DNA of 64,000 nucleotides from Streptomyces sp. NBC_00536 (lineage in GTDB: Bacteria > Actinomycetota > Actinomycetes > Streptomycetales > Streptomycetaceae). Below, one piece after another: positions 1 to 7,221 of this stretch. The stretch spans positions 248,001-312,000 of the forward strand of contig NZ_CP107819.1 in the NCBI RefSeq assembly GCF_036346295.1, given 5' to 3'. The notes below the pieces were generated by a model, which searched no databases, had not been told where the DNA came from, and saw only the letters and a list, made by a program, of their open reading frames with translations. Position 1 is the stretch's first letter. Each line of letters begins with the position of its first letter. Made by a program: the position numbers and the translations under genes.

Positions 1-40
1 CGTACGGGCGAGCACCGCCCGCTGTCCGGACGCGGCGGGA

Positions 41-74
41 GAACCCGGCCCGGGCTGAGCCCCGGACCGGGTTC
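41..74. terminator. Hairpin downstream of galK
   Basis: GAACCCGG at 41-48 pairs exactly with CCGGGTTC at 67-74, with further G/C pairing in the loop. It lies just past the galK stop codon and is a plausible factor-independent terminator without a U-tract, as is common in Streptomyces. The rest of 1-92 shows no gene. Confidence 0.5.
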
Positions 75-92
75 CCCCGTACGTCCGGCAGC

Positions 93-1280
93 TCAGCCGA
101 CGCGGCCCGCGCCCCGGGACGGGACGGCCGTCAGGACGGCCGGCGGGTGGTGGCCCGCGCGCGCGAAGGCGGCGGTGACGGCCCCGGTGACCGAGGGCGC
201 GAGGGCGGCGGGCACCAGGGCGATCACCGAGCCGCCGAAGCCGCCGCCGGTCATCCGGGCCCCCAGGGCTCCCGCCCCGACCGCCGTGTCCACGGCGAGG
301 TCGGTCTCCGGGCAGGACACCCGGTAGTCGTCCCGCAGGGACGCGTGCCCGGCCGTCAGCAACGGGCCGAGGGCGGGGGTGTCACCGGCCGCGAGGCGGG
401 CGGCCGCCTCGGCGACCCGCGCGTCCTCCGTGACCACGTGCCGGACCAGGGGCGCGAGTTCGGCCGGGAGCGCGGCGAGCGCCTCGCCCAGCCGGTCGGC
501 GGGGAGGTCACGCAGGGCGGGCAGCCCGAGCAGGCCGGCCGCGCGTTCGCAACCGGCGCGCAGGGCGGCGTACGCGCCGTCGCCCAGGTCGTGCTGCACG
601 CGGGTGTCGATGACCAGCAGCACCAGGCCGTGGGCCGCGAGGTCGAAGGGCACCTGCCGGTGCTCCAGGGTGCGGCTGTCGAGGTGGAGGGCGGCCCCTT
701 CGGCGCAGCACAGGGAGGCCATCTGGTCCATGATTCCGCAGGGCACGCCCGCGAAGGCGTTCTCGGCCCGCTGGGCGATCCGGGCGAGTTCGGGACGGGG
801 CAGCGCCAGTCCGTACAGGTCGTCGTAGGCGACGGCCACCGCGCATTCGAGGGCGGCCGAGGAGGAGAGGCCCGCCCCGGTGGGCACCGTGCTGTCGATG
901 TGGAGATCGGCGCCGCCCACCGGGTGTCCCGCCTCGGCGAGGGCCCAGACCGTGCCCGCCGGATAGCGGGCCCAGCCCGAGACCGTGCCGGGGGCCAGGT
1001 CCGCGACGCGGATCTCGGTGATCCGGTCGCCCTCGCGGGCGCTGTGCAGCCGCAGGACGCCGTCGTCCCGGCGCCGGGCGGCCACGCGGGTGGTCTGCGG
1101 CAGCGCCATGGGGAGGGCGAAGCCGTCGTTGTAGTCGGTGTGTTCACCGATGACGTTCACCCGGCCCGGGGCGGCCCAGACGCCGTCGGGGAGGCCGCCG
1201 TAGAGCGCGCCGAAGGCCCGCGCCGAGCGGGCTGCGTCCGGGGCGTCCGGAACGCGGCCGGGGTGGAGGTCGGGGCTCAC
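93..1280 (-). CDS. galK: Galactokinase
   Basis: Phosphorylates alpha-D-galactose to galactose 1-phosphate with ATP in the cytoplasm, first step of the Leloir pathway. The 395-residue product has the normal family length. Visible motifs are the galactokinase signature GRVNVIGEHTDYNDG (about residues 39-53), the GHMP ATP loop PTGAGLSSSAALE (about 133-145) and the C-terminal glycine motif MTGGGFGGS. I chose the GTG start at 1280 because it overlaps the galT stop codon (GTGA), giving translational coupling; a longer reading in this frame only shadows galT. Expression should follow galT from the shared promoter facing the DeoR-type regulator. No galE lies beside it, unlike many Streptomyces gal operons. 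Confidence 0.95.
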   Translation of the reverse strand: MSPDLHPGRVPDAPDAARSARAFGALYGGLPDGVWAAPGRVNVIGEHTDYNDGFALPMALPQTTRVAARRRDDGVLRLHSAREGDRITEIRVADLAPGTVSGWARYPAGTVWALAEAGHPVGGADLHIDSTVPTGAGLSSSAALECAVAVAYDDLYGLALPRPELARIAQRAENAFAGVPCGIMDQMASLCCAEGAALHLDSRTLEHRQVPFDLAAHGLVLLVIDTRVQHDLGDGAYAALRAGCERAAGLLGLPALRDLPADRLGEALAALPAELAPLVRHVVTEDARVAEAAARLAAGDTPALGPLLTAGHASLRDDYRVSCPETDLAVDTAVGAGALGARMTGGGFGGSVIALVPAALAPSVTGAVTAAFARAGHHPPAVLTAVPSRGAGRVG

Positions 1281-2308
1281 ATCGCCTCCCGCAGGCGTCG
1301 TGCGGCCGTCTCCGGCGCGATGTCGTTGATGAAGGCTTCCATGCCGGATTCGGTCCCGGCCAGGTACTTGAGCTTGTCGTCCGTCCGTCGCACCGTGAAC
1401 AGCTCCAGGTGCAGGGCGAGTTCGTCGCCGCCGCGGGCGGGCGCCTGGTGCCAGGCGGAGATGTACGGGGTGGGGTCGGGGCGGTCGAAGAGCCGGTCGA
1501 AGCGGCGGAGCAGGTCCAGGTAGACGCCGGGGAACTCGGCCCGTTCCGCCTCGGAGAGCCGGGTCAGGTCCGGGACCCTGCGGTGCGGGTAGAGGTGCAC
1601 CTCGTAGGGCCAGCGGGCGGCGTACGGCACGAAGGCGGTCCAGTGCTCGCCCCGCAGCACCACCCGCTCCTCGGCGGCCCGCGCGCGGGCGACGAGGTCC
1701 TCGAAGAGGTTGCGGCCGGTGGCCGCGCGGTGCGCCGCGGCCGCGGCCGTCATCTTCACGGTGCGCGGGGGCGCCGCCGTGAACGCGTAGACCTGGCCGT
1801 GCGGGTGGGCCAGGGTCACGCCGATCTCGGCGCCGCGGTTCTCGAAGCAGTAGACCTGCTCGACACCGGGGCGGGCGGACAGCTCCGCGGTGCGGTCGGT
1901 CCACACGTCCAGGACCAGCCGGGCCCGGTCCGGGGTGAGGTCGGCGAAGCCTCCGGCGTGCTCGGGGGTGAAGCAGACCACTTCGCACCGGCCCGCCTCA
2001 CCGGCCAGGGAGGGGAAGCGGTTCTCGAACACCGCGACCTCGTAGTCGGCCGCCGGGATCTCACTGAGCCTGCCCCCTCGGGAGGGGCACAGGGGGCACT
2101 CGTCGGCGGGCGGATGGTAGGTGCGGGCCTGCCGGTGGGCCGCGATGGTGACCCAGTCCCCGGTGGCCTCGTCGCGCCGGAGCCGGGGCCTGCTGTCCAC
2201 GGGGTCCAGCGGCCGGAGGTCGGGCGCGGCCTGGCGTGCGGGGCTGCCGTCGGCGTCGTAGTAGATCAGCTCACGACCGTCGGCGAGTTGCGCGATGCTC
2301 TTCTTCAC
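1277..2308 (-). CDS. galT: Galactose-1-phosphate uridylyltransferase
   Basis: Transfers UMP from UDP-glucose to galactose 1-phosphate (Leloir pathway, cytoplasm). The 343-residue protein carries the active-site motif HPHGQ (about residues 168-172), whose second His forms the uridylyl intermediate in this family, and a CPLC pair (about 71-74) suited to structural metal binding. It is the first gene of the galTK operon; its stop overlaps the galK GTG start. The ATG at 2308 sits about 60 bases from the divergent DeoR-type gene, so both probably share a control region. Confidence 0.95.
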   Translation of the reverse strand: MKKSIAQLADGRELIYYDADGSPARQAAPDLRPLDPVDSRPRLRRDEATGDWVTIAAHRQARTYHPPADECPLCPSRGGRLSEIPAADYEVAVFENRFPSLAGEAGRCEVVCFTPEHAGGFADLTPDRARLVLDVWTDRTAELSARPGVEQVYCFENRGAEIGVTLAHPHGQVYAFTAAPPRTVKMTAAAAAHRAATGRNLFEDLVARARAAEERVVLRGEHWTAFVPYAARWPYEVHLYPHRRVPDLTRLSEAERAEFPGVYLDLLRRFDRLFDRPDPTPYISAWHQAPARGGDELALHLELFTVRRTDDKLKYLAGTESGMEAFINDIAPETAARRLREAM

Positions 2309-2367
2309 CGAACAAGACTAAACAAACTTCCTCAAGAATCAACAGGTGCGGGTGTTATCTTGAGGCC
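2309..2367. promoter_or_regulatory. Divergent galT / DeoR control region with inverted repeat
   Basis: The intergenic region contains CCTCAAGA at 2330-2337 and its exact reverse complement TCTTGAGG at 2358-2365. The arms extend as AACA/TGTT with a two-base offset. The right arm covers the Shine-Dalgarno position of the downstream regulator gene. Location and symmetry suggest the operator of the DeoR-type regulator, repressing both directions; this is inference. Confidence 0.6.
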
Positions 2368-3162
2368 ATGCAACTCGCTCAGCAAAGACGCTCGTTCATC
2401 CTGGAGACGGTGCGCCGGGAGGGCGCGGTACGGGTGACCGAGCTGGTCGAGCAGCTCGCCGTGTCCGACATGACCGTCCGCCGGGACCTGGACGCGCTCG
2501 CGGCGCGCGGTCTGGTGGAGAAGGTGTACGGGGGCGCCGTCCGGGCCCCCGAGGCCCGCGGCGAGGAACCGGGGTTCGACGCCAAGACGCCCCTGGCCAC
2601 CGCCGCCAAGGCGGCCATCGCGGAAACGGCCGCCACCCTGGTCGAGCCCGGCAGCACGGTCGCGGTCTCGGCCGGCACCACCGCCTGCGCGGTCGCCGCG
2701 CGGCTGCTCGACGTCCCCCGGCTGACCCTGCTGACCAACTCTCTGCCCGTCGCCGAACTCGTCCGGGCCGCGTCCCGCGAGCGGGGGGAGGCCGCGGTTC
2801 CGTCCCTGCTCCTCACCGGCGGCTCCCCCACCCCGTCCGCCGCGCTGGTCGGCCCGCTCGCGGACATGGTGATCTCCACCCTCCATGTCGACCTGCTGAT
2901 CCTGGGCGTGCACGGAGCGAGCGAGGAAGCGGGACTGAGCACGCCGAATCTGGCCGAGGCGCAGACCAACCGGGCGCTGATCGGGGCGGCCCGGCGGATC
3001 GCCGTCGTCGCCGACCACAGCAAGTGGGGCACGGTCGCGCTGAGCAGCTTCGCCCCCCTCGACCGCGTCGACTGCTTCGTCACGGACGCGGGGCTCCCAG
3101 AACCGGCCCGCGAGGTCCTGGCGGCCACGGTCGGCGAACTCCTGATCGCCGGGGCCGAGTAG
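2368..3162 (+). CDS. DeoR-family transcriptional regulator (probable galactose repressor)
   Basis: A 264-residue protein with an N-terminal winged helix (about residues 5-57; RREGAVRVTELVEQLAVSD followed by MTVRRDLDAL, the DeoR recognition helix) and a C-terminal DeoR sugar-phosphate sensor domain (SAGTTACAVA, LTNSLPVAEL, LILGVHGAS, VADHSKWG). The ATG at 2368 precedes the conserved start of the HTH; an upstream in-frame extension lacks family similarity. It is transcribed away from galT, so it probably represses the gal operon and itself, released by a sugar phosphate. The effector is not visible from sequence. Confidence 0.9.
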   Translation: MQLAQQRRSFILETVRREGAVRVTELVEQLAVSDMTVRRDLDALAARGLVEKVYGGAVRAPEARGEEPGFDAKTPLATAAKAAIAETAATLVEPGSTVAVSAGTTACAVAARLLDVPRLTLLTNSLPVAELVRAASRERGEAAVPSLLLTGGSPTPSAALVGPLADMVISTLHVDLLILGVHGASEEAGLSTPNLAEAQTNRALIGAARRIAVVADHSKWGTVALSSFAPLDRVDCFVTDAGLPEPAREVLAATVGELLIAGAE

Positions 3163-3211
3163 CCCCTCGGGGCGGCGGCGCGGCCGATCCGGCGGCCGGA
3201 ACCGGCGGCGG

Positions 3212-4249
3212 TCAGGGACGGTCCGGGGCCTGGGTTCCGGTGACGAAGACGACGTCGAGGGTGCGGGTACGGGTACGGGTACGGGTACGGGCGCCACGGC
3301 GGGGAGTGGGCGCGGTCGTGGCCGTGGCCGTGGCGGGAGCCGTGATCCAGGTGACGGCCCGGTCCGGGGCGAGCAGCCGCCGGGCATCGGCGGGGCCGCC
3401 GACGGCCTCCGTCGCGTACAGGACGCAGATGTGGTGGCCCGGCAGCCTGCTGAGGGCCTCGCCGCCCTGGCTGGTGCCGCCGTCGACGAGGGCGATGTCC
3501 CCGGTTTCCGCGACGGCCAGGGCGCAGCCGGTGATCGCCGCGTCCGTGGCACCGAGCAGCCCCGGGGTGAGCGAAGGCCCCTCGGACCGCAGCGCCGTCG
3601 CCGCGGGCAGGGCGGAGAGCCACTCCCGCGGTACGTCGGCGGGTACGGCCACGCTGGACGCCGCGTGCCCGGAGACGAGGTCCGCGATGACGTGCGCGAG
3701 CCCGCGCGGGGTCGTCCGGTGTACGGCAACGGCCCGTCCGGCGGCGCGGGGCACCGGCCAGTCGCCGGACACGCTGGACGCGGGCGCGGGCATGCCGGGG
3801 GCGGGCGCGCCGAAGGCGGGCGCGGCTGGCGCGGGCACCCCGGGCTCTCGCACCGCAGGCGCGGCTGGCGCGGGCGCAGGCGCAGGCACCCCGGGGGCGG
3901 CCACGGGTACCGCGGGGGCAGGCGCGGGTACCGCGGGGGCAGGCGCGGGTACCGCGGGGGCAGGCGCGACGGGCGCGGGCATGCCGGGGGCGGATGCGGC
4001 AAGCGCGGGCATCCCGGGCTGCGGCACGGCGGGCACGATCACGCCGCGCGCGGGCGCCGCTGGCGCGGGCACGGGCATCCCGAGGGCAGGCACGGCGGGC
4101 GCAGGCGCGGCCATCCCGGGCGCGGGCACGCCAGGAGCGAGCACAGCAGGCGCTGCCACACCAGGGACGGGCACCGCAGGCGCGGGCATCCCCGGGGCAG
4201 GCGCGGGTACCGCGGGGGCGGGCGCGGCGGGACCGCGGTCCGGGGTCAT
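3212..4249 (-). CDS. LUD-domain (LutC/YkgG-like) protein with long Pro-Ala repeat N-terminus
   Basis: The C-terminal half (about residues 170-345) resembles the LUD domain of LutC/YkgG proteins, which take part in lactate utilisation: note TGCALAVAETGDIALVDGG and LPGHHICVLYATEAVG. The N-terminal half is a low-complexity PAPAVPAPGMPA-type segment of about 150 residues, which is not part of the family. Near the C-terminus an (Arg-Thr)n run precedes LDVVFVTG. The ATG at 4249 overlaps the stop of the upstream FUSC-like gene (ATGA), so the two are translationally coupled. LutA/LutB partners are not nearby, so a lactate role is unproven. Confidence 0.75.
   Translation of the reverse strand: MTPDRGPAAPAPAVPAPAPGMPAPAVPVPGVAAPAVLAPGVPAPGMAAPAPAVPALGMPVPAPAAPARGVIVPAVPQPGMPALAASAPGMPAPVAPAPAVPAPAPAVPAPAPAVPVAAPGVPAPAPAPAAPAVREPGVPAPAAPAFGAPAPGMPAPASSVSGDWPVPRAAGRAVAVHRTTPRGLAHVIADLVSGHAASSVAVPADVPREWLSALPAATALRSEGPSLTPGLLGATDAAITGCALAVAETGDIALVDGGTSQGGEALSRLPGHHICVLYATEAVGGPADARRLLAPDRAVTWITAPATATATTAPTPRRGARTRTRTRTRTLDVVFVTGTQAPDRP
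3265..3288. repeat. (GGGTAC)4 hexanucleotide repeat
   Basis: Four perfect tandem GGGTAC units inside the 3' end of the LUD gene, encoding alternating Arg-Thr on the minus strand. A degenerate fifth unit lies just before it. Confidence 0.9.
3905..3967. repeat. Three perfect 21-bp tandem repeats
   Basis: The 21-bp unit starting GGGTACCGCGGGGGCAGG occurs three times without a mismatch. It encodes a seven-residue APAPAVP-type unit of the LUD protein. Degenerate copies extend across about 3780-4230, indicating growth by in-frame tandem duplication. Confidence 0.9.
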
Positions 4250-5580
4250 GCGGCACCGTCCGCGGACGCGCGGCGCGGCCGGAAGGGGCGCCGCTGGAAG
4301 GGGTGCGTTCGGTGGCGGGGCCACACCACGTGGCCGAAGGCGAGCGCGACGAGGCAGGCCAGCAGAGTGTCCACGACCCGGGCGGCGGTCTCCGCCGGAC
4401 CGGCCACGGCGGCCGGGTTGGCGAGGACGAGGACTATGACGGTGGCGAGGGACGTGTGCCCTGCGTACGACCGGTCCGTCACCCCGGGCACCAGGGCGCC
4501 GACGACGACGGCGACCACGACCAGCACTCCCCCGTGCGGGGCGAGGACGGCCAGGGCGGCGGCGACCAGCACTCCGGCGAGGGTCCCGGCCGCGCGGTGC
4601 AGGGCACGCCGGTGCAGGGGCATGGCATCGAGCCGGAAGACGAGACAGGCGGTCAGCGGCAGCCACGAGGCGTGCCGGGGGTGCAGCGCGACGGCCACGG
4701 CCGCCGCGAGAGCGACGCACCCGGCGAGGCGCAGCGCGTGCCGGAGGTCCGGTGCGGTCGGGCGCAGCAGCGCCGCTGCCGTCCGCACGCGCGGGCCCAG
4801 CGACACCGCCACCCTCCGCACACGCGGGCGCAGCTCCACCACCGCCACCCGCACGCGCGGACCCGGCGACGCCGCCGCCCTCCGCAAACGCGGGCGCAAC
4901 TCCACCACCGCCACCCGCACGCGCGGGCCCCGCGACGCAGCTGGCTTCCGCAGGCGGGGGCCAAACGGCGCCGCTGCCTTCCACCGACGGGGCCCAAACG
5001 GCGCGGCTGCCGCGCGCGGGCGACGGCCGTCGTGCCGTCGCCCGTACGGTCGCCCCGCCCCGGCACGGGCAACCCCGCGCGGCCCGAACCGGTCGGCGAC
5101 CACCCCGGCCGCGACGAGCGCGAGCATCGGCGCGCAGCCCAGCAGGTAGAGCCCGGCCGCCTGCCCCACGGGAACCCTCGCACCGAGGCCGAAGCCGATG
5201 CACGTGAGGATCATCAGCTTCAGCCCGGCGAGCTGCGCCGCCTGGCCCTTGGGCCACAGCACTCCGGCGGCCAGGCCCGAAGCGGCCATCGCCGCGATCT
5301 GGCCCGGCCCGGAGGAGTGGACGAGGCAGCCGAGTACCGTCCCCGCCGCCCCGGCCGCCATCACCGCGGCGAGCCGCCCGGCGCGGGTCCGCGCGGGGCC
5401 CGTACCGTCGGCGTTGATCGAGCACAGGCCGCCGACCACGAGAGCGGAGGCGCCGTTCACACCGGTCGCGACGGCCACGGCCGAGGCGCAGGCGAGGGCG
5501 AAGGCGGCGCGGAGCGTCCGGTCGGAGCGCAGGAGGCACAGGAGGCGTCGGAGGCGCAGGGGGCGTCGGAGCGCGCGCAC
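4246..5580 (-). CDS. FUSC-family (aromatic acid exporter-like) membrane protein
   Basis: A 444-residue membrane protein with two halves of hydrophobic helices (about residues 20-150 and 275-400), the layout of FUSC/ArAE-type proteins that may export aromatic or other weak acids. Visible segments include AAFALACASAVAVATGVNGA and ASWLPLTACLVFRLDA. The GTG at 5580 starts just after the DsbB-like stop. The linker between the halves holds about 2.5 copies of a 22-residue Arg/Val-rich repeat (GPRVRVAVVELRPR...), unusual for the family. It overlaps the LUD gene by four bases (ATGA). Substrate unknown. Confidence 0.75.
   Translation of the reverse strand: MRALRRPLRLRRLLCLLRSDRTLRAAFALACASAVAVATGVNGASALVVGGLCSINADGTGPARTRAGRLAAVMAAGAAGTVLGCLVHSSGPGQIAAMAASGLAAGVLWPKGQAAQLAGLKLMILTCIGFGLGARVPVGQAAGLYLLGCAPMLALVAAGVVADRFGPRGVARAGAGRPYGRRHDGRRPRAAAAPFGPRRWKAAAPFGPRLRKPAASRGPRVRVAVVELRPRLRRAAASPGPRVRVAVVELRPRVRRVAVSLGPRVRTAAALLRPTAPDLRHALRLAGCVALAAAVAVALHPRHASWLPLTACLVFRLDAMPLHRRALHRAAGTLAGVLVAAALAVLAPHGGVLVVVAVVVGALVPGVTDRSYAGHTSLATVIVLVLANPAAVAGPAETAARVVDTLLACLVALAFGHVVWPRHRTHPFQRRPFRPRRASADGAA
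4785..4945. repeat. 66-bp tandem repeat inside the FUSC-like gene
   Basis: Unit boundaries recur 66 bp apart (for example GCGCAGCTCCACC at 4828 and GCGCAACTCCACC at 4894), with a partial third copy upstream. Each unit encodes 22 residues of the predicted cytoplasmic linker. Confidence 0.8.
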
Positions 5581-5582
5581 GG

Positions 5583-6167
5583 TCAGCCGAGGAATTCGAA
5601 GAGGCGGTAGCCGTCGGGGCGGTGGAGCAGCAGCAGGTGCAGGCCCTGCTCGGCGAAGCAGCTGATCAGGTTCGCGGCGATGAAGGCCGCGAAGATCCAC
5701 AGGACGGTCTTCGAGCCGGTGGTGAAGCCGGTGGCGCCCGGCGCCGCCTCGTCGCTCATCACGCAGGCCGCGCCCGCCACGAGTGCGGCGATGAAGAAGG
5801 TGACCAGCGCCCAGGTGTAGAGGTGCAGCCCCAGCAGCGGCGTGTCGAATCCGGGGTCGGTGGGGGCTATGTGGAGCAGCACCTGACGGCCGGAGACGAT
5901 CGCCGAGAGCAGCGCGGTGATGACGGACAGGCCGAAGCCCGTGGCGTAGTCGCCGCGGGTGATGGCGCCGTCGCGGGATTTCGCGATGATCCAGGCCGGC
6001 CCCATGGCGGTGAGCATCATGCCCATCCGCTGGAGCATGCAGAGCGGGCAGGGGTACTCCCATTTGCCGAACTGGAAGACGAAGCCACCCAGCATGACGG
6101 CGCACATGCCCAGGACGAAGAGGTGGGGCAGCAGCAGGCCGATGCGGCGAGTACTGGTGGTGGACAT
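5583..6167 (-). CDS. DsbB-like disulfide bond formation protein
   Basis: A 194-residue, four- to five-helix membrane protein. The CPLC motif about 45 residues in (EYPCPLCMLQRMGM) is the redox-active pair of DsbB, which reoxidises an extracytoplasmic thiol oxidase and passes electrons to quinone. A Cys in CFAEQG near the C-terminus is also present. The ATG at 6167 was chosen because it has a GGAG site about nine bases upstream; an upstream in-frame extension would only translate a GTCATG microsatellite as Met-Thr repeats. It follows the DUF5993-like gene and precedes the FUSC-like gene on the same strand. Confidence 0.85.
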   Translation of the reverse strand: MSTTSTRRIGLLLPHLFVLGMCAVMLGGFVFQFGKWEYPCPLCMLQRMGMMLTAMGPAWIIAKSRDGAITRGDYATGFGLSVITALLSAIVSGRQVLLHIAPTDPGFDTPLLGLHLYTWALVTFFIAALVAGAACVMSDEAAPGATGFTTGSKTVLWIFAAFIAANLISCFAEQGLHLLLLHRPDGYRLFEFLG

Positions 6168-6189
6168 GATCGCTTGCTCCGGGTTTCCG

Positions 6190-6219
6190 GTCATGGTCAT
6201 GGTCATGGTCATGGTCATG
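6190..6219. repeat. (GTCATG)5 hexanucleotide repeat
   Basis: Five perfect GTCATG units between the DUF5993-like stop codon and the DsbB-like start. On the minus strand each unit offers an in-frame ATG, so copy number could change spacing or create an N-terminal Met-Thr extension. Confidence 0.9.
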
Positions 6220-6220
6220 G

Positions 6221-6379
6221 TCAGAGGGAGATCGGGATGGCGCTGTGCGAGTGCACGAGGAAGGTCGCCAGCATCCAGACCGTCGAGACGGCGGTCATGA
6301 GGATCAGGGCGCGCTTGGTACGCCGGGTCACCGCGATCCACAGCGTGATGAGGATCAGCAGGAGGCAGAGGGATTCCAT
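6221..6379 (-). CDS. Small DUF5993-type membrane protein
   Basis: A 52-residue protein with two hydrophobic helices (LCLLLILITLWIAV and ALILMTAVSTVWMLATFLV) separated by a basic RRTKR turn. It resembles the short DUF5993 proteins found beside DsbB-like genes. The ATG at 6379 precedes the first helix. It is probably the first gene of a unit with the DsbB-like gene. Its function is unknown; membrane partnership with the oxidoreductase is inferred only from adjacency. Confidence 0.7.
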   Translation of the reverse strand: MESLCLLLILITLWIAVTRRTKRALILMTAVSTVWMLATFLVHSHSAIPISL

Positions 6380-6500
6380 CGAGGGGACGCCTTTCACACT
6401 TCGCCCCATTCGAACCGGAATGGGGGCCTTCAGTACAACATAGATACAAGCTTAGATGCAAGAATGTGCCCATCCATCGGAGAGCAGGGAGAATGGATCC
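6380..6500. promoter_or_regulatory. Divergent promoter region with TAGATACAAG direct repeats
   Basis: The gap between the DUF5993-like gene and the GntR gene is locally AT-richer and holds TAGATACAAG (6441-6450) and TTAGATGCAAG (6452-6462), near-identical direct repeats. They may be operators of the adjacent GntR regulator. A closely related copy occurs at 18855-18865. Confidence 0.45.
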
Positions 6501-7181
6501 ATGAGTCAGGGAAAGCCCGCCGCGGAGCGGGCGTACACGCACGTCAGGAACCGCTTGCTGGACGGCAGCTACCCGGGCGGGACGCTGCTGTCGGAGGGCA
6601 CGGTCGCGGACGACCTCGCCATCTCCCGCACCCCGGTGCGCGAGGCGTTCCTGCAGCTCCAGTCCGAGGGATTCCTACGGCTGTACCCCAAGCGCGGCGC
6701 CCTGGTCGTGCCCGTCACCCTGGCCGAGGGGCGCGAGACGATGGAGGCGCGCCTCCTGCTGGAACTGCACGCCCTCGACTCCACGGCCGCCCGCGGCGAA
6801 CAGGCCGTACGCGACCTCGGCGAGGCCCTGGCCACCGCGCTCGGAGACACCCGGGCGGAACCCCTCCCGCCGAGCGCGCTCGCCCTCGACGCGGGGTGGG
6901 GCTTCCACACCCGGCTGGTCGCCGCCTCCGGCAACACCATCCTCACGGGGATGTACGACCGCCTGTGGACCCGCCAGCTCCGCCTCGCCGCGGCCTCGAT
7001 CGCCACCACCGAGAACGCGGACGAGGACATCGAGGAACACGCCGCGATCGCCGAGGCGTTGCGCCTCGGTCACGCCGTCCGCGCACGCCGCCTGATCGGC
7101 CTGCACACCAACGCGATTCTGCGCCGCCTCGGACTCGGGGACCACGACCTGCGGCTGCCGCCCGAGCCCTCCGGGCGGTAG
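6501..7181 (+). CDS. GntR-family regulator, FCD (FadR-like) subclass
   Basis: A 226-residue protein with an N-terminal winged helix-turn-helix (about residues 8-72: LLSEGTVADDLAISRTPVREAF, LQLQSEGFLRLYPKRG, both hallmark GntR sequences) and an all-helical C-terminal FCD ligand domain with the metal-binding-type pattern in DAGWGFHTRLVAASGN and a later GLHTNA. The ATG at 6501 has an AGGGAGA site. It faces away from the DsbB-like operon and may regulate it. Ligand unknown. Confidence 0.88.
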   Translation: MSQGKPAAERAYTHVRNRLLDGSYPGGTLLSEGTVADDLAISRTPVREAFLQLQSEGFLRLYPKRGALVVPVTLAEGRETMEARLLLELHALDSTAARGEQAVRDLGEALATALGDTRAEPLPPSALALDAGWGFHTRLVAASGNTILTGMYDRLWTRQLRLAAASIATTENADEDIEEHAAIAEALRLGHAVRARRLIGLHTNAILRRLGLGDHDLRLPPEPSGR

Positions 7182-7221
7182 GCCCCGTCCCCGTCCCCGT
7201 CCCCGACGTCAGGCCGGGGCC
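7181..7221. terminator. Convergent hairpin with (CCGTCC)n repeat
   Basis: GGCCCCG (7181-7187) pairs with CGGGGCC (7215-7221) across a run of CCGTCC units. It sits between two convergent genes and probably terminates both. Confidence 0.55.

Noticed and set aside
93..1988. A 631-codon open frame spanning galK and part of galT
   Set aside because: The upstream half is a shadow of galT; the true galK starts at the GTG overlapping the galT stop.
3212..5539. A single 775-residue LUD protein
   Set aside because: The upstream two-fifths are a shadow of the FUSC-like gene; ATG 4249 with ATGA coupling is the sensible start.
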